Assembly: GCA_038503035.1 (NCBI GenBank)
Contig: JAVSML010019219.1
Span: 1 to 64,000, forward strand
Origin: Crocodylus rhombifer
Taxonomy: Eukaryota; Chordata; Crocodylia; Crocodylidae
Direction: 5' to 3'
Length of the DNA: 64,000 nucleotides
Below the pieces are notes generated by a model. That model did no database searches and was not told the DNA's origin. It saw only the letters and a program-made list of their open reading frames with translations. The translations under genes and the position numbers were made by a program. Numbering within the stretch: the stretch's first letter is position 1; each line of letters opens with the position of its first letter. Positions 52,905-64,000 of the stretch are shown piece after piece.

Positions 52905-55360
52905 GGTAATTGTGTGCCCAAGGGGACACAGCATGGGAGCCATCGCACATCTTTATTGAAGATGCCAGCAGCCATTGCAGAATCTGGTGAGTTTTCCTCT
53001 TATCCCTTTTCTTTTTTAGTTGCAGGCCTATGGAAAGCCACGTGTTTAGAACATGATCCTTCTCTTTATTCCCCTGCTTCTCTGCCCATCATTCTTATGC
53101 TGGACTACATGTACGTATGTAATCAAATGAGGTATGCTACATCTGTATGTTATTCAGACAGCTGGGATATGATGGGCTGACTGCAGCTTGAGCAGTGTGC
53201 ATACAAATGCACACCACTGCTCCTTGCTGGATAGTCCTGTAGCTACTCCACTGTGCAATTTGGAGGCCATACTGCTAGTAGCTTTTAGAGAGTTGCTGAG
53301 GTGGTGGATACCCAAGCTCCTAAAGCACAGGTGTAGGAGTTCTCTTAGCGCAGCATGTCCAGAGTAGCCATGGTGACCGTCACTGGGCTCTGAGTAGCCA
53401 TGGTTTGTTACATTACCTTCAAATCCTATTTATAAATCATTATAGCCTCCCTGTGGATGGAACAGCCATTAGCCCAGATCGCTTTCCCTTCCAGCGGCAA
53501 GCCTAAAGCAGGCATTTAGGAAATGATCCTCTCTAATTTCAGTTCAGTTCAGCTCAGTTCCTGCATGAGCTAGATTAACGGTAGTGCTTTGGAAACAAAC
53601 TGCCTTCAGTTTGGGGCAGACAAATATTGCCTATCGCAGGGGAGAGGAAAAACAGTGAGAGGTTCTTGGAAATGCCAGAGCAGCATGGGTAAACACTGCA
53701 TAGTTCTCAAAAGAGACAGAGAGGGGAGCCCTCCTCCACCTCATTAGACCCTGGAACAAAGGCAAAGAGTTGCACTGTAATTCAGTCCTCTGCTTTTGCT
53801 GTCAGCTGGTTCTGGGATAAAGCAGCCCACATGCTCCCCATCTCTTGCCAATGTGCATTTGTAGATAACGTGGCATGCCTATTTGGGGAAGGAGCATAGC
53901 ATGGCGCATGGGTGTGTTTCCCTGCTGGCAGGTGCACTGTACGATGTGTATTTGAGCGATGTCCTGAGCCTGCCTCTCTCTAGGAAAACTGAGTGCTCCC
54001 ATGAGCTGTCAGATTAGTATCAGGTTTTGCAAACCTCAGAAAAATGTTGTTTGCAGTTGCCCAAACCGTGAGGGATATCCCTTTTAAATTCCAGGAACAG
54101 GCAGGCAATTGGAACAAATCATGGCCAGTTCTCAGCAGTGGCAGGTTTACAGCTCGTGGTGTGTTGCTGTTCTCACACCCGAGTGCTTTTTAAATAAGCT
54201 AGCTCCAGTACTAGCAGCAGCATAACCACAAGGACATACAGTTTGGCATGGGCTAAAACCCCAATTATTTCTCCATTACTTGCCTGGCTTTTGAAATTTG
54301 TGCTGAGCTCTTTGCTACCATGAATAGACTGCTACCAGTTCCCTAGAGGAATCCAGTTCAAGGATACCACAATCAGAGCAGGGCCTGGAGAGTAGAGAAA
54401 CCTCTGATACCCCTGCTCCAGGAAAACAAGTCCCAAGTAAACAAGGAATCCCCATCCACTGTTAAGCATATGGTGCCCATGGCATGCAAGTGGACAATTT
54501 GAATTCTGCCTGAGAGCAGTGTTGACACAGGGACATGACTTTGCTTATTACTCTACTATCCAGTTCCCTGTGTCTGTGTTCTTGGAAGGATCCAGGTAGC
54601 ATGGGAATGAGAGAACATTGTTCACACCCAGCAGAGCGGGCCCCCAATCCTGGGCAGTGCAATGGATTGGATCATTTGGACGTACCAGCGGACTGGGGGA
54701 CACATGGTATCAATGTAGCACCTGTTGGTTGCTTGTGCTGCTTGACTGCACGGCAAATCAGTCCTGATCCCTGTATCTTGTAGCAACAATGTATTTGGAT
54801 CAACCCTTGTAGACTACCCAGGGACCCACCTTCTTTAATAAGAAATTAAGCCAACTGCATGAGCAAGAAGGTTCCCCTGGAAGGGGGAACTAGTTTTTAG
54901 CCCCACCCACTAAATCTTCACCACTGCCCAAGGAGTTATTCATTCAGTGGCAGCTCACTTAGCCAATCAAACACAAGATCAAAAGCACATGGCAATGCAA
55001 ATAAGGAGTCCTTTATTGGATTCTGAGAATAGGCTATGAGATGATGCTCTTGAGGCTGGTAGTCACAAATGTGTTGTTTCAGGGATGTCACCGGTGCCTT
55101 TTAAATTGAATATATTCTTTATCAGTGGCTAGTAATCTGCCAGTTATCACTACTGTCACCCAGCCACCTATCAAGTGGATCTGTGGATGGGGATAAATAC
55201 AGCTCAGATACCTAATTTACTCCTGCTTCACTTGTTAGGATCTCACTTTTGAAAGAGGAGAGTGGTTTACGGTACCTAACTGGAGAGGATGATTATGATG
55301 AATTAACATGTAATTCAGATACAGCACTCTGTATTGGTGGATCAAAGCACTTTACAAATG
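52905..55360. other. Spacer, no gene recognised
   Basis: No exon, RNA gene or nameable repeat was found in this 2.4 kb. Confidence 0.35.
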
Positions 55361-55364
55361 CTGA

Positions 55365-55556
55365 TAGGATGGCCATCATAGAGGACAGTCCAGTTGTCCT
55401 CTGTCCTCTATTGATACCAAACTGGATGCCTTTATGTCCTCTATTTTTCTCTTGAAGAAAAAAAAAAGAGGATATAAAGGTGTTGGGTTTTGTACCAATA
55501 AAGGATGGAGGACAGCGTAGCAGAAAACCTGAATGTCCTCTATGATGGCCATCCTA
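55365..55556. mobile_element. 192-bp foldback MITE
   Basis: Both ends read TAGGATGGCCATCATAGAGG on opposite strands (23 bp perfect with the next ACA). The arms continue with lower identity for about 90 bp each, leaving almost no loop. Flanks AATGCTGA and AATGTAGA agree at 6 of 8. There is no coding content. Confidence 0.85.
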
Positions 55557-55859
55557 AATGTAGAGTTGTATTCTTTCCTTGTCACAGATAAGGAAACTGA
55601 GACACAGAGTGGGTTATTGACTTGCCTGTTGTGTGACATTGGGCTGGTGGCAGAACCAAGAAACAAATCTAGGTGTCCTGAATCCCAGTCCAGTGCTCCA
55701 ACTGCTATGCTATACTGCCTTAAAAGGCCTTTTTTTAAAAAAATTTTTTTAAGGATGGTTACTTTCCTTCTGGAAAACCTCATGCAGGTTCCAAGACAAG
55801 ATTTTTTCAAGCTGGCATTGCAAACCTGCTAAACACGTTTGCAAATTTCCACCCTGACT

Positions 55860-56427
55860 TTTTTCCAGTTGCACAGCTGGAGCCCAAAAGATGCTGATCT
55901 GCATTTTTCCTAGACAGTGAAAGCATCAGCTTGGCAAGTTAGCCATAGCCAAAACAGCAGGACATATGCATACGGCTCCATCTGTGTATCCACTGGAAAA
56001 ATCTGAGTGGGTGGGGAAAGAAGCTCTCAGGATTGAAATCGGACCTAAAGGGTCAGTTCAGCATCTGGCAAAAAGGGTTGTTGCTCAGCTGATGTCATGC
56101 TGATTCACAGCAGAGCTGAAGATTTGGCCCTGACTCTTTTAGCTTGGAGGCACAACATTGTTTTGTCTTTTTACATTTGTTTTTAAGTGAACTGGAAGGG
56201 GAGGAGTGGAATGTGTTTTGAGAGCTGCAAGCAGGCAAAACAATGAAATTGCTGCTTTCGGCACTTCCTCCCCCCCCCCATGTCCCTAAAACTAACAGCA
56301 GCAACAAAACCTTAAAGTCTTACGTTATGAATTGATTCATGCTGCAGGCTGTTATTGCCTTATTAAAAACTAAAACACCTGAGGTGGGGTGGGGGGGACC
56401 TAACTCCTTAAAATGGGGTTAAAATGA
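55860..56427. repeat. Dispersed repeat, copy B (interrupted by CR1)
   Basis: Homologous to 43130-43735. Its right-hand continuation (CAGATGATTAGACTGGGGTG) is found at 57893 onward, on the other side of an inserted CR1. Confidence 0.8.
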
Positions 56428-57893
56428 ATATTGCAGGGCCCTTGGCATGGTTTTATGAGTGCTCGTGGTGCTCGGGCCAGGTGCCAGAGGATTGGAAGAT
56501 AGCCAATGTGGTCCCCATCTTTAAAAAAGGGAAGAGGGAGGACCTGGGCAACTATAGGCCTGTCAGTCTTACCTCAATCCTAGGGAAACTCTTTGAGAAG
56601 ATCATCAAGGAGCACATCTGCAATGGGCCGGCCTCAGAGATGATGCTCGAGGGCAACCAGCATGGTTTCATTAGGGGCAGGTCATGTCAGACCAACCTGA
56701 TTGCCTTTTATGATCAGGTCACAAAGGCATTGGATGCAGGAGTCCTCATGGTTGTAGTCTTTCTAGACTTCAGCAAAGCCTTTGACACCGTCTCCCACCC
56801 CATCCTCATTAAAAAAATTTGGCAACTGTGACACTGATGCCTACACAGTCAGATGGATTGCAGATTGGCTGAAGGGTTGTACTCAGGGGGTGGTGGTGGA
56901 TGGGTCATATTCGACCTGGGGAGAAGTGGGCACCAGAGTCCCCCAGGGCTCGGTCCGTGGGCCCACGCTGTTCAATCTCTTTATTAGCAATTTGGACGAT
57001 GGGGTGAAAAGCACCCTATTTAAATTCGCTGATGATATGAAAATTTGGGGTGAGATGAGCATGCTAGTAGGGAGGGAAAGACTGCAGCAAGACCTGGATA
57101 GGTTACAGGGGTGGGCTAGCAAAAAACAGGATGTGCTTCACTAGTGACAAGTGCAGGGTGCTGCACACTTATAAGATGGGAAACTCCCTTCTTGAGAGCA
57201 CAGAGGCAGAAAGGGATCTTGGAGTCATTATTGACTCCAAGATGAACATGGGCTGACAATGCGAGGTCACGGTTGGCAGGGCTAACCAGACCTTGTCGTG
57301 CATCCACAGATGCATCTCTAGCAGGGACAAGGAGGTGATCCTCCCCCTCTGTGCGGCACTGGTCAGGCCACAGCTGGAGTACTGCGTCCAGTTCTGTGCG
57401 TCCCACTTCTGGAGGGATGTGGACAACATGGAGAGGGTCCATAGGAGGCCACCTGCATGATCCGGGGACAACAAGGCAGACCCTACAATGAGAGACTGCG
57501 GGACCTGAACCTGTTCAGCCTTCACAAGAGAAGGCTGAGGGGGGACCTGGTGACCATCTATAAACTCACTAGGGGGGACCAGAAGGGTTTGGGAGAGACC
57601 TTGGTTCCCCTAGCGCCTCCTGGCATGACAAGGAATAATGGCCATAAGTTGTTGAATAGTAGGTTTAGGTTAGACACCCATAAGAACTACTTCACAGTCA
57701 GGGCGGCTAGGATCTGGAACCAACTTCCAAGGGAAGTGGTGCTGGCTCCTACCCTGGGGGTCTTTAAGAGGAAGCTAGATGTCTACCAAGCTGGGATCAT
57801 TTGAGCCCAGTTTTTATTCCTGCCCAGGCAGGGGGTCGGACTTGAAGATCTACGAGGTTCCTTCCGACCCGACTTCTGTGATTCTATGACTGC
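56428..57893 (+). mobile_element. CR1 LINE, 5'-truncated, inserted in a dispersed repeat
   Basis: It begins TTGCAGGGCCCTTGGC and encodes reverse transcriptase: 'NVVPIFKKGKREDLGNYRPV', 'LDFSKAFDTVSHP' (56765-56803), a frameshift near 56815, 'PQGSVRGPTLFNLFIS', and the catalytic FADD at 57025-57036. It then has the C-terminal 'IWNQLPREVVL' (about 57710-57742). The tail GTGATTCTATGACTG ends at about 57892. A stop near 57144 and frameshifts kill it; the endonuclease domain is absent. Confidence 0.95.
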
Positions 57894-57899
57894 AGATGA

Positions 57900-60800
57900 T
57901 TAGACTGGGGTGGGTTCTGCAAAGAAAAGGGAAACATCCTGAAAACAGCAGGATTGATGTGGTGGAGATGAGCACAAGAGCTAAACTCGTTACTAACATA
58001 CTGTCAGTACAATGTAGTAGTTAGAGCAAGGGGCTGTCAGCCCTTTTATGGCCAGCTTTGGGAGGAAGATGGGATGTAGTAACTGGAGCAGGGTGGCAAC
58101 AGCAGGCAATGGATGGCATAGATGCTTCTGAGAAGCTATCATCTCATGGGCAGAGTGCTGGATTAGTAGACCTGAGGCTCCTCTTTGTAGATCTGCCTTG
58201 GGTGGTTGTGCCACCTTGGGTGGTTCTGTGCCTCGGTTTCCCCTCAGTTGGAGATCCTCAGATGGAGCAAACTGATGCAGCTTAACGGTGTAGTGGGCAT
58301 GTATTCCAGCTGAGGATCTGGCTCAGATGGACCAAAATTACTTCCTCTGCTTCATTTCCTTGGTACCTGCTAACATGAACGTGTTATTGGTACATTAATT
58401 ACAAATAGTTATTTCTGTCGTTGTAGTACCCAGGGGCTTCAATCAGGATCAGATCTGCATTGTGCTGGGCACTGTATGAAACACTGACAAGCAGGTCCTG
58501 CTTCAGTGACATGATCTAATTAGGTTGCCAGCCATCCACAGAATTTTCCAGGACAAATAGAGTGTAACCAAGATCTTGATTTAAAATATGAAAGCAAGCA
58601 GAATTTCCTTAATGCCCAGGCAGTGCAAGAATTATGTAGCTGTGATGATTCAGAAACTGCAAGACATGGGGATTTCTTCAGGTGATATCTTTTACTGGGC
58701 CAACTGTATAGTTGGGATAGTGTTAGACACGCTTTCAAATGCAAGACATTCTTCCATTCTAACTTGATAATGAAACCTCCTGTGGGGAGGAGGCGCCTTA
58801 CAGAATATCAGAAAGGACAGTCACAAGGCCTTCTCCCAAACAGTTTTTGTAGGTCACTCTTAATAGCACTAAGGGTCTGGACCAAACTTAATTCAATACT
58901 CTCCAAACCCCATTCCAATGATGTGCTTCAGATGTGGAGCACTTCAACATCATGCACATGTACAGGTCCTCCTGCCTGGAGCACTTTGAAATGGCGACAA
59001 GAGCATGTTATGGTGATGCTCTGCAGCCAGAGGGCTGAAGAGCAGACATCCAAGCAAGCCTTGCAGGCCCCAGTTGCTGGAGGTTTCTGAGGACAGGAGA
59101 GTGCTCACTGACTGTCCACCTAAATGGATGGGTGGAGATGCACACAACTCCTCCCTCCCCATATAGCTTGTGTTAGGAGTGAGCTGCCAACTGAGGGCCT
59201 GGTAGCTTTAACTAATGAGCCCTCCTGAGATGATGCCGTGAACCCAAGGAACCCAGAATAGACCCCTATTCACTCCTAACCCTGCTGTTCATGCTCAAGT
59301 GATGTTGAAAAGTCCTGACCATGCTGTACCACTTGAATAAGAGTCTTAAGCCTACCTATGCTTGTTCAGCATCCTCTCCTAGCTCATGTGTTAGTGGGTA
59401 TGGGGTGGCATGCTTGCGTAAGTTGACATGACAGGCCCTGGAAAGGTGCCTGGTGAAGATGAGCTGCCTGGTCTGCATCTCCCATGCCTATGTGCCTGAC
59501 AAGGATGATGCCATACCGAACACTGTGGAGTTCAGCCGGCTGCAGGACCACCTGGCTCTTCTGAGTCAGGGATGTGAGCAGTGACTAGCGGGAGTGTGTT
59601 GGTCACCACAAACTGGTTAAGCAAAGCCGATGACTTCAGGAGCTTTCACAACTCCAGCCTGGTGCCCCGATAATGCAGGAGATTTTCTCTATGGGCCTAC
59701 CAGCATTGAGGTGAAGGTGTTACTAGAAACCTGGGCCTATTTAGTCTTTAGAGAGACAAGGCTGCAGCCTGTCTATGATTAGGACCTCTTTTGCAAGCTT
59801 GAGCACAGAATTAGGGGATGGTTACAATTATTTTGATGATTAAGCCTATTACACCAAATCAAGATAAAGTTTGATTGCACCAGATTTGATTACACCAAAT
59901 CAAAATACAGTTATACTTCCGTGATCCTCCATTTCCCTTTTAGCAGGTAGGTTTGTTGTTACCACCCAAGTAGGATGCAAGAGATGGATCGATAAGCCAA
60001 CCTTCTATTGATTGCACCCCACAGGACAAGAATTAGCTCTCGTCTCAGTGCCTATCTAACTAATTACTACAGCACAATAAAGATCTTTATCTATACCAGC
60101 AGGGGAGTTGCAGGAGTGTGGGGAAGGTGGGCACCTTGAATTTGCTGACGTCTCCAAAAATCCTCCTGTTTACACCTGATATTTATATCTAGTTTATCTG
60201 AATGAGCATCCTCTGGTTAATTTTGTTCAAATTTCTTTGCTATAGTAAGACTTTTGGAATTGGATTGAACTGGTTTTTCTATGGATTTGCAGATGGCAGT
60301 TATAGCTATGGGCTATGTCCTTGTGAATTTTAATTTTGGAAGAGAGGACTTTTATCTCTTTCCTGCTCCCTCTGGGAATGCTGCTTGCCCCTGTACGTTT
60401 ACTTTGTTTCTTTTACTTTGGCTGACTAAGCTAGTTGTAACATTTGCAAAGGTTTACTCTGAAACAGCCATTGGGGCCCTCTGCTCTGGCCACACTTCTG
60501 CAGCTTAGCATAACCCCTTTTAAAGTGGGCAAGGTTGACAACAGGTGGTTTTAGTGGTGGATCCCTCCTTTTCCTTTGTGTTCCTAGATTCATGCTCCCA
60601 GGGTACCTTTTAATTTCCTTCTTGCATTTCTTTTTCTATTCATAACATACATTTTGGCTCTACCATATTCAGTTAACAAAATCACATTATTCTTTTAATA
60701 AGATTCTAGCTCAGTGCATACAATTTAATTCTTATCAAAAGGCTAAGTATCAGTTGTTACGTCTAAGTAGTTTCCAAAAAGCGGTTATTAATACTTGATC

Positions 60801-60950
60801 TAGCCTAATATTAGTGGCCTTAAAAACCGATTCTTACTCTGCGTTTCTAGGCTACTGCTTATGATTTAAGTGTAATCTTATGGATTATGGAGTAAGCTTA
60901 TGGATTTATTGATTGTAGACCAGTTTAAGCACATGCCATATTTACTTGCA
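57900..60950. other. Spacer, one coding-like patch
   Basis: It is largely non-coding. A patch at 59440-59570 on plus reads CLVKMSCLVCISHAYVPDKD followed by DDAIPNTVEFSRLQDHLALL before a stop. This looks like former protein sequence, but I cannot name it. The 58.69-58.73 kb segment repeats a motif from 39.24 kb. Confidence 0.25.
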
Positions 60951-60960
60951 CACTACACAC

Positions 60961-62173
60961 TAGGGCGGTGCGAGGCTTCAGATCCGGAGAAGCTTCGGGT
61001 GCTTTGGGGTCCAAAACAGCACATCCAGGTCGAAGCGCTGGTCTCCTTCGGCTTCCCGAAGTGCTTCAGAGCCGCCTCGGAGATCTGGCCACAGGGTATA
61101 ATGGGGAAACAATAACATATCTGTAACTTTGTTTTGTTTTTGTCCAATTTGCATGACATTTTCAGGGGTGGTAGACTCTGCAGAGAGCGTGAAGCCTGCC
61201 AAGTTTCAAGAAGATCGGTGCAGGGGGTTGGGGGTTGAGCTGCCCCTCAAGCTGTGGACGAGCAAAACTCGTGCCATGGGCGTCACTGCGTGTGTTGAGG
61301 TGCAGCGGGGTGACAGCTGCGGGGTGCTTGTGGGACGGACTGTGTCTGTCTTGGGGCATGGGAGACACGCTGCAGGGCTGGCTGCTAAGCTACTGTGTTA
61401 CCAGTTACCAGTCAATCATGATTCACTCAGGGACCAGCTCAACACACAGGACCTAGCTGATGTAGCCAGTTAATTGCCATCAATTAGCACCTACAAAACC
61501 AGGGGAAGGAGAGGAAAGAATCAATACAGATGATCAACTGCCCCAAGAGGGACACAGTCAGTCCCACAAGCACCCATGGCTGCCTGGCAGCAGCTAGGGG
61601 TGCAGGCCCCAGAGCCCTCTGTACCGCTCTCCTCCACAGCTAGCAGGGGCCACCATCCCTGCAGCTGTCACCCCGCTGCGCCTTAGACCATGCAGGGTCA
61701 CCCATGGCACCAGTTCTGCTTGTCCCAGCTTGAGGGGCAGTTCCCCCCAAACCCCTGCACCGATCTTCTTGAAACTTGGTAGGCTTTGTGGTCTCACCAG
61801 GGGCCACCACCCCTGCAGTTTTCACCCCCTGTGGTTTGACACACAGCCATGACATGAGTTTGGCTTTCAAGAGTTTAGGGTACAGTTCCCCCCCAAACCT
61901 GTGCACTGATCTTCTTGAAACCTGGTAGGTTTTATGCTCTCAGCAGAGGCTACCATTCCTGCATATTTCATCCAAAATGGACAAAAAAACAACAAAGTTA
62001 TAGACATTTCATTGATTCCCCCATTATATCCTATGGCCAGATCTCCGAGGCGGCTCCAAAGCTTCGGCTGGATCAAGGTGGAAACCCGGTCTGGAGCTCT
62101 GGATCAGATTGCAGCCATCCAAAGCGGCCAGATCCGAAGCCAGATCAGATCGCTGCCAACTCGCACAGTCCTA
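60961..62173. mobile_element. hAT-like foldback element with inverted arms of repeat units
   Basis: The termini are TAGGGCGGTGCGAG and, in reverse complement, TAGGACTGTGCGAG (12 of 14). Flanks CTACACAC (60953-60960) and CCACACAC (62174-62181) match at 7 of 8, a hAT-type 8-bp duplication. The arms share TCTGGCCACAGGGTATAATGG near 61085 and its inverse near 62030, and the unit CCTGCCAAGTTTCAAGAAGA with GGTGCAGGGG: once in the left arm, twice inverted in the right arm. The centre (about 61380-61640) is unrelated. There is no transposase. Confidence 0.85.
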
Positions 62174-62269
62174 CCACACACACTCTTCTTTCCACCCCCC
62201 AGAAAAAAAATCCCTCGAGCAGCTATTGGAGCTCACAAAATTGGAGTGTCTTAAGCAGGGAAGCTTATT

Positions 62270-62300
62270 TTTTTTTCTCTCTCTCTCTCTCCCCTCCCCC
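62270..62300 (+). repeat. CT-rich microsatellite
   Basis: A T run followed by CTCTCTCTCTCTCTC and C/T-rich sequence. Confidence 0.8.
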
Positions 62301-62689
62301 TTTCCTTGCTGGAATAGAATCATGGAGACACCGTGCTGTAATGGCTGCCAAAATGGCTGAATCCAGGATACATTGTAACCTATAGTAAGCTCAAGCTCAT
62401 TTCAACAAATGGTGTGAAAGAACACACACAGAGTGGTTTATATTGTAAAAGCTACTTTTATATAGCTCCTTTTATCCCCAAAGATCCAATATTGCTCTGC
62501 ATAATTTGCAAACTAAATACAGAAATGACTTCACCCACTTACAAAATGCAGCTGCCTCCAGGACAGCTGTTTTGATAAGATACAGCAATACAGGACAAGG
62601 AGTATGTGTGTCCAGTTGTGGCTACAAAGGGGCTTTCAAAACTTGGATTACAAGCCCCTGTGTAAAATTCTGGCCATGACTCCAAAGTA

Positions 62690-62775
62690 GTGGTGTAACG
62701 TGCTTTAGGAGGAAAAGGGGTTGGACTAGACGACTTCCTGAGGTCCCTTCCAACCCTAATTTTCTATGAAAGCAT
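62690..62775 (+). mobile_element. CR1 3' tail fragment
   Basis: GGTTGGACTAGACGACTTCC then GAGGTCCCTTCCAACCC and TTTTCTATGAAA form a short sense CR1 3' end. Confidence 0.8.
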
Positions 62776-62779
62776 CAGC

Positions 62780-63600
62780 CCAGATGTTCAACCTTTGGTA
62801 GGCTGGAACTGCAGTTTCACCTAGAACTGGCTAGCATTTTTCAGACAAAAAACAGAAGTCTGTTGGAAAGTGCCCATTTGCTGAGTTATGGTTTATCTGA
62901 AACCTGGCAGGTTCGGCACATTTTTGTTGGATTCAAGACAACGTGCAGAGGGATTCCTCTCGGGTCTGTGGCTCCAGGGCAAACCCACAAAGTACCAGCT
63001 GTCCATGGAGCAATCTACCTAGCAGCACTCTTGGATCTGCTGTTCTGGGATGGATCTGCTGGGCACATCATCCAGAGCTCAGCCTCCAACACTTCATGGC
63101 TTGAGGACAGATGGGTATGACAGGGTTTCTGTTGTGGACTTGGGAGTTTGAAAGTCCTGGGGGCCTGGCTACATTATGTGGCCCTCATCATTATAATAAC
63201 TCTGTTGGTAGAGCCTCTGTGGTGTGTACTGCATGCCAGCAGGAGACGGTTTTTTTCTTTGTTTTTTTCTGCCGGTTTAGCTATATTACCTTCCTGAATG
63301 CCACAATGTGAGCTGGCAGAAGTGGCTGTCTTCCATACCTGGGGTTTTGCTGGCACAGCAACTGAAGGTGTGTGTGATCTTTTCATGGCACTAGGTGATA
63401 TAGCAATGCCAGAAAAACTGGGTAGCATAGACTAGATCTGGGACAGAAGTGAGTCTGAAAACTCTGAGATTGTTCAAGTGGATTCCTGCATCAGAGCAAA
63501 GACTCAGGGCCTGGGAGTCTTGGGATGTGCGCTCCCAGGGTCTGTAATTTCAGTGTAGTCTGCAGAGTAGGCCAACAAGGGAGCCACAGATCTTATTAAC
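62780..63600. other. Spacer, no gene recognised
   Basis: Nothing I can support beyond short chance frames. Confidence 0.3.
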
Positions 63601-63684
63601 TTCCTTGAGCAGCTACTGAGGATTAAGAATATCAGTTGCAGGGTTGGGGAGCATGTCTGATGAAGAGAGGGAAGAGCATCGTCA

Positions 63685-64000
63685 CGGACAGGCCTGCTAA
63701 TCTATTGAGGAGAGCTTTAAACTAGGTTCACTGGGGGATGGAGACCAAAGCCCTGAGGTAAGTGGGGAAGTGGGAGACCTAGAGGAAGAGGAAGCAGGAG
63801 GGGGCCACAGGAGAGGTACTCTCATGCTTCCTGAGAAATCAGGGCAATCAATTAGTTATCTCAGGTGCTTGTACACAAATGCACAGAGCCTGGGATACAA
63901 GCAAGAAGAACTGGAAGTCTTTGCACAGTTGAGGGACTATGATGTGACTGGAATAACAGAGACTTGGTGGGATACTCGGATGTGTGGAGCACTGTCATGG
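63685..64000 (+). mobile_element. CR1 LINE, 5' ORF2 region, cut by window end
   Basis: A leader with TTTAAACTAGGTTCACTGGG is followed by a frame reading CLYTNAQSLGYKQEELEVFA and LRDYDVTGITETWWD. This is the start of the CR1 apurinic-like endonuclease (conserved N in TNAQS and E in TETWWD). It is the only CR1 copy in the window that reaches into the endonuclease; the rest lies beyond 64000. Confidence 0.88.

Noticed and set aside
1..64000. CRISPR array, bacterial operons, tRNA or rRNA genes
   Set aside because: No regularly spaced repeats of CRISPR type, no cloverleaf with A/B boxes that I could recognise, and the whole window is vertebrate in character.

Overview
The window looks like sauropsid nuclear DNA, most likely from a crocodilian or turtle. 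The evidence is intron-split vertebrate genes, one CpG island, and many decayed CR1 LINEs ending in the ATTCTATG-type 3' tail. There are also hAT-type MITEs and Ty3/gypsy fragments. I cannot choose between crocodilian and turtle from the sequence alone. It is not bacterial: there are no operons, and every intact host reading frame is spliced.

Two host genes can be reconstructed in full by hand. PSRC1 (the DDA3 microtubule-associated protein) lies on the minus strand: six coding exons between 12702 and 4797 splice in frame to 393 codons. PPIL1 (a spliceosomal cyclophilin) lies on the plus strand: four coding exons between 20787 and 26196 give exactly 166 codons. The two genes point away from each other, with the CpG island at about 20.3-21.25 kb between them. 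That island carries an inverted CCAAT box and a CDE/CHR-like pair oriented toward PSRC1, so it may be a shared bidirectional promoter. In human the two genes lie on different chromosomes (1p13 and 6p21). As I recall, both regions map to one microchromosome in birds, which would fit the linkage seen here.

Layout. 1-4.6 kb: no gene, one hAT-like end, a CR1 3' half, and a TA-flanked MITE. 4.6-12.75 kb: PSRC1. 12.75-20.3 kb: repeat-rich spacer or PSRC1 5' intron with CR1 copies. 20.3-27.2 kb: CpG island and PPIL1, with a 1 kb hAT element and a CR1 fragment in intron 3. 27.2-64 kb: a gene-poor region built mostly from mobile elements. These include a CR1 nested in another CR1, three separate Ty3/gypsy fragments, a CR1 inserted into a dispersed repeat whose uninterrupted paralogue lies 12 kb away, and several hAT-type elements with 8-bp target duplications. 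There is also a 46-bp near-perfect palindrome, a 192-bp foldback element, an RTE-like LINE fragment, and a frameshifted coding-like segment I cannot identify (about 46.44-46.84 kb). The window ends inside the endonuclease region of another CR1.

I did not find a novel multi-gene system. The items most worth a second look are the bidirectional cell-cycle-type promoter, the unidentified coding-like segment between duplicated flanks, the near-perfect palindrome, and the hAT-like family with variable internal tandem units. All gene and repeat names rest on motif recognition by eye; no database search was run.
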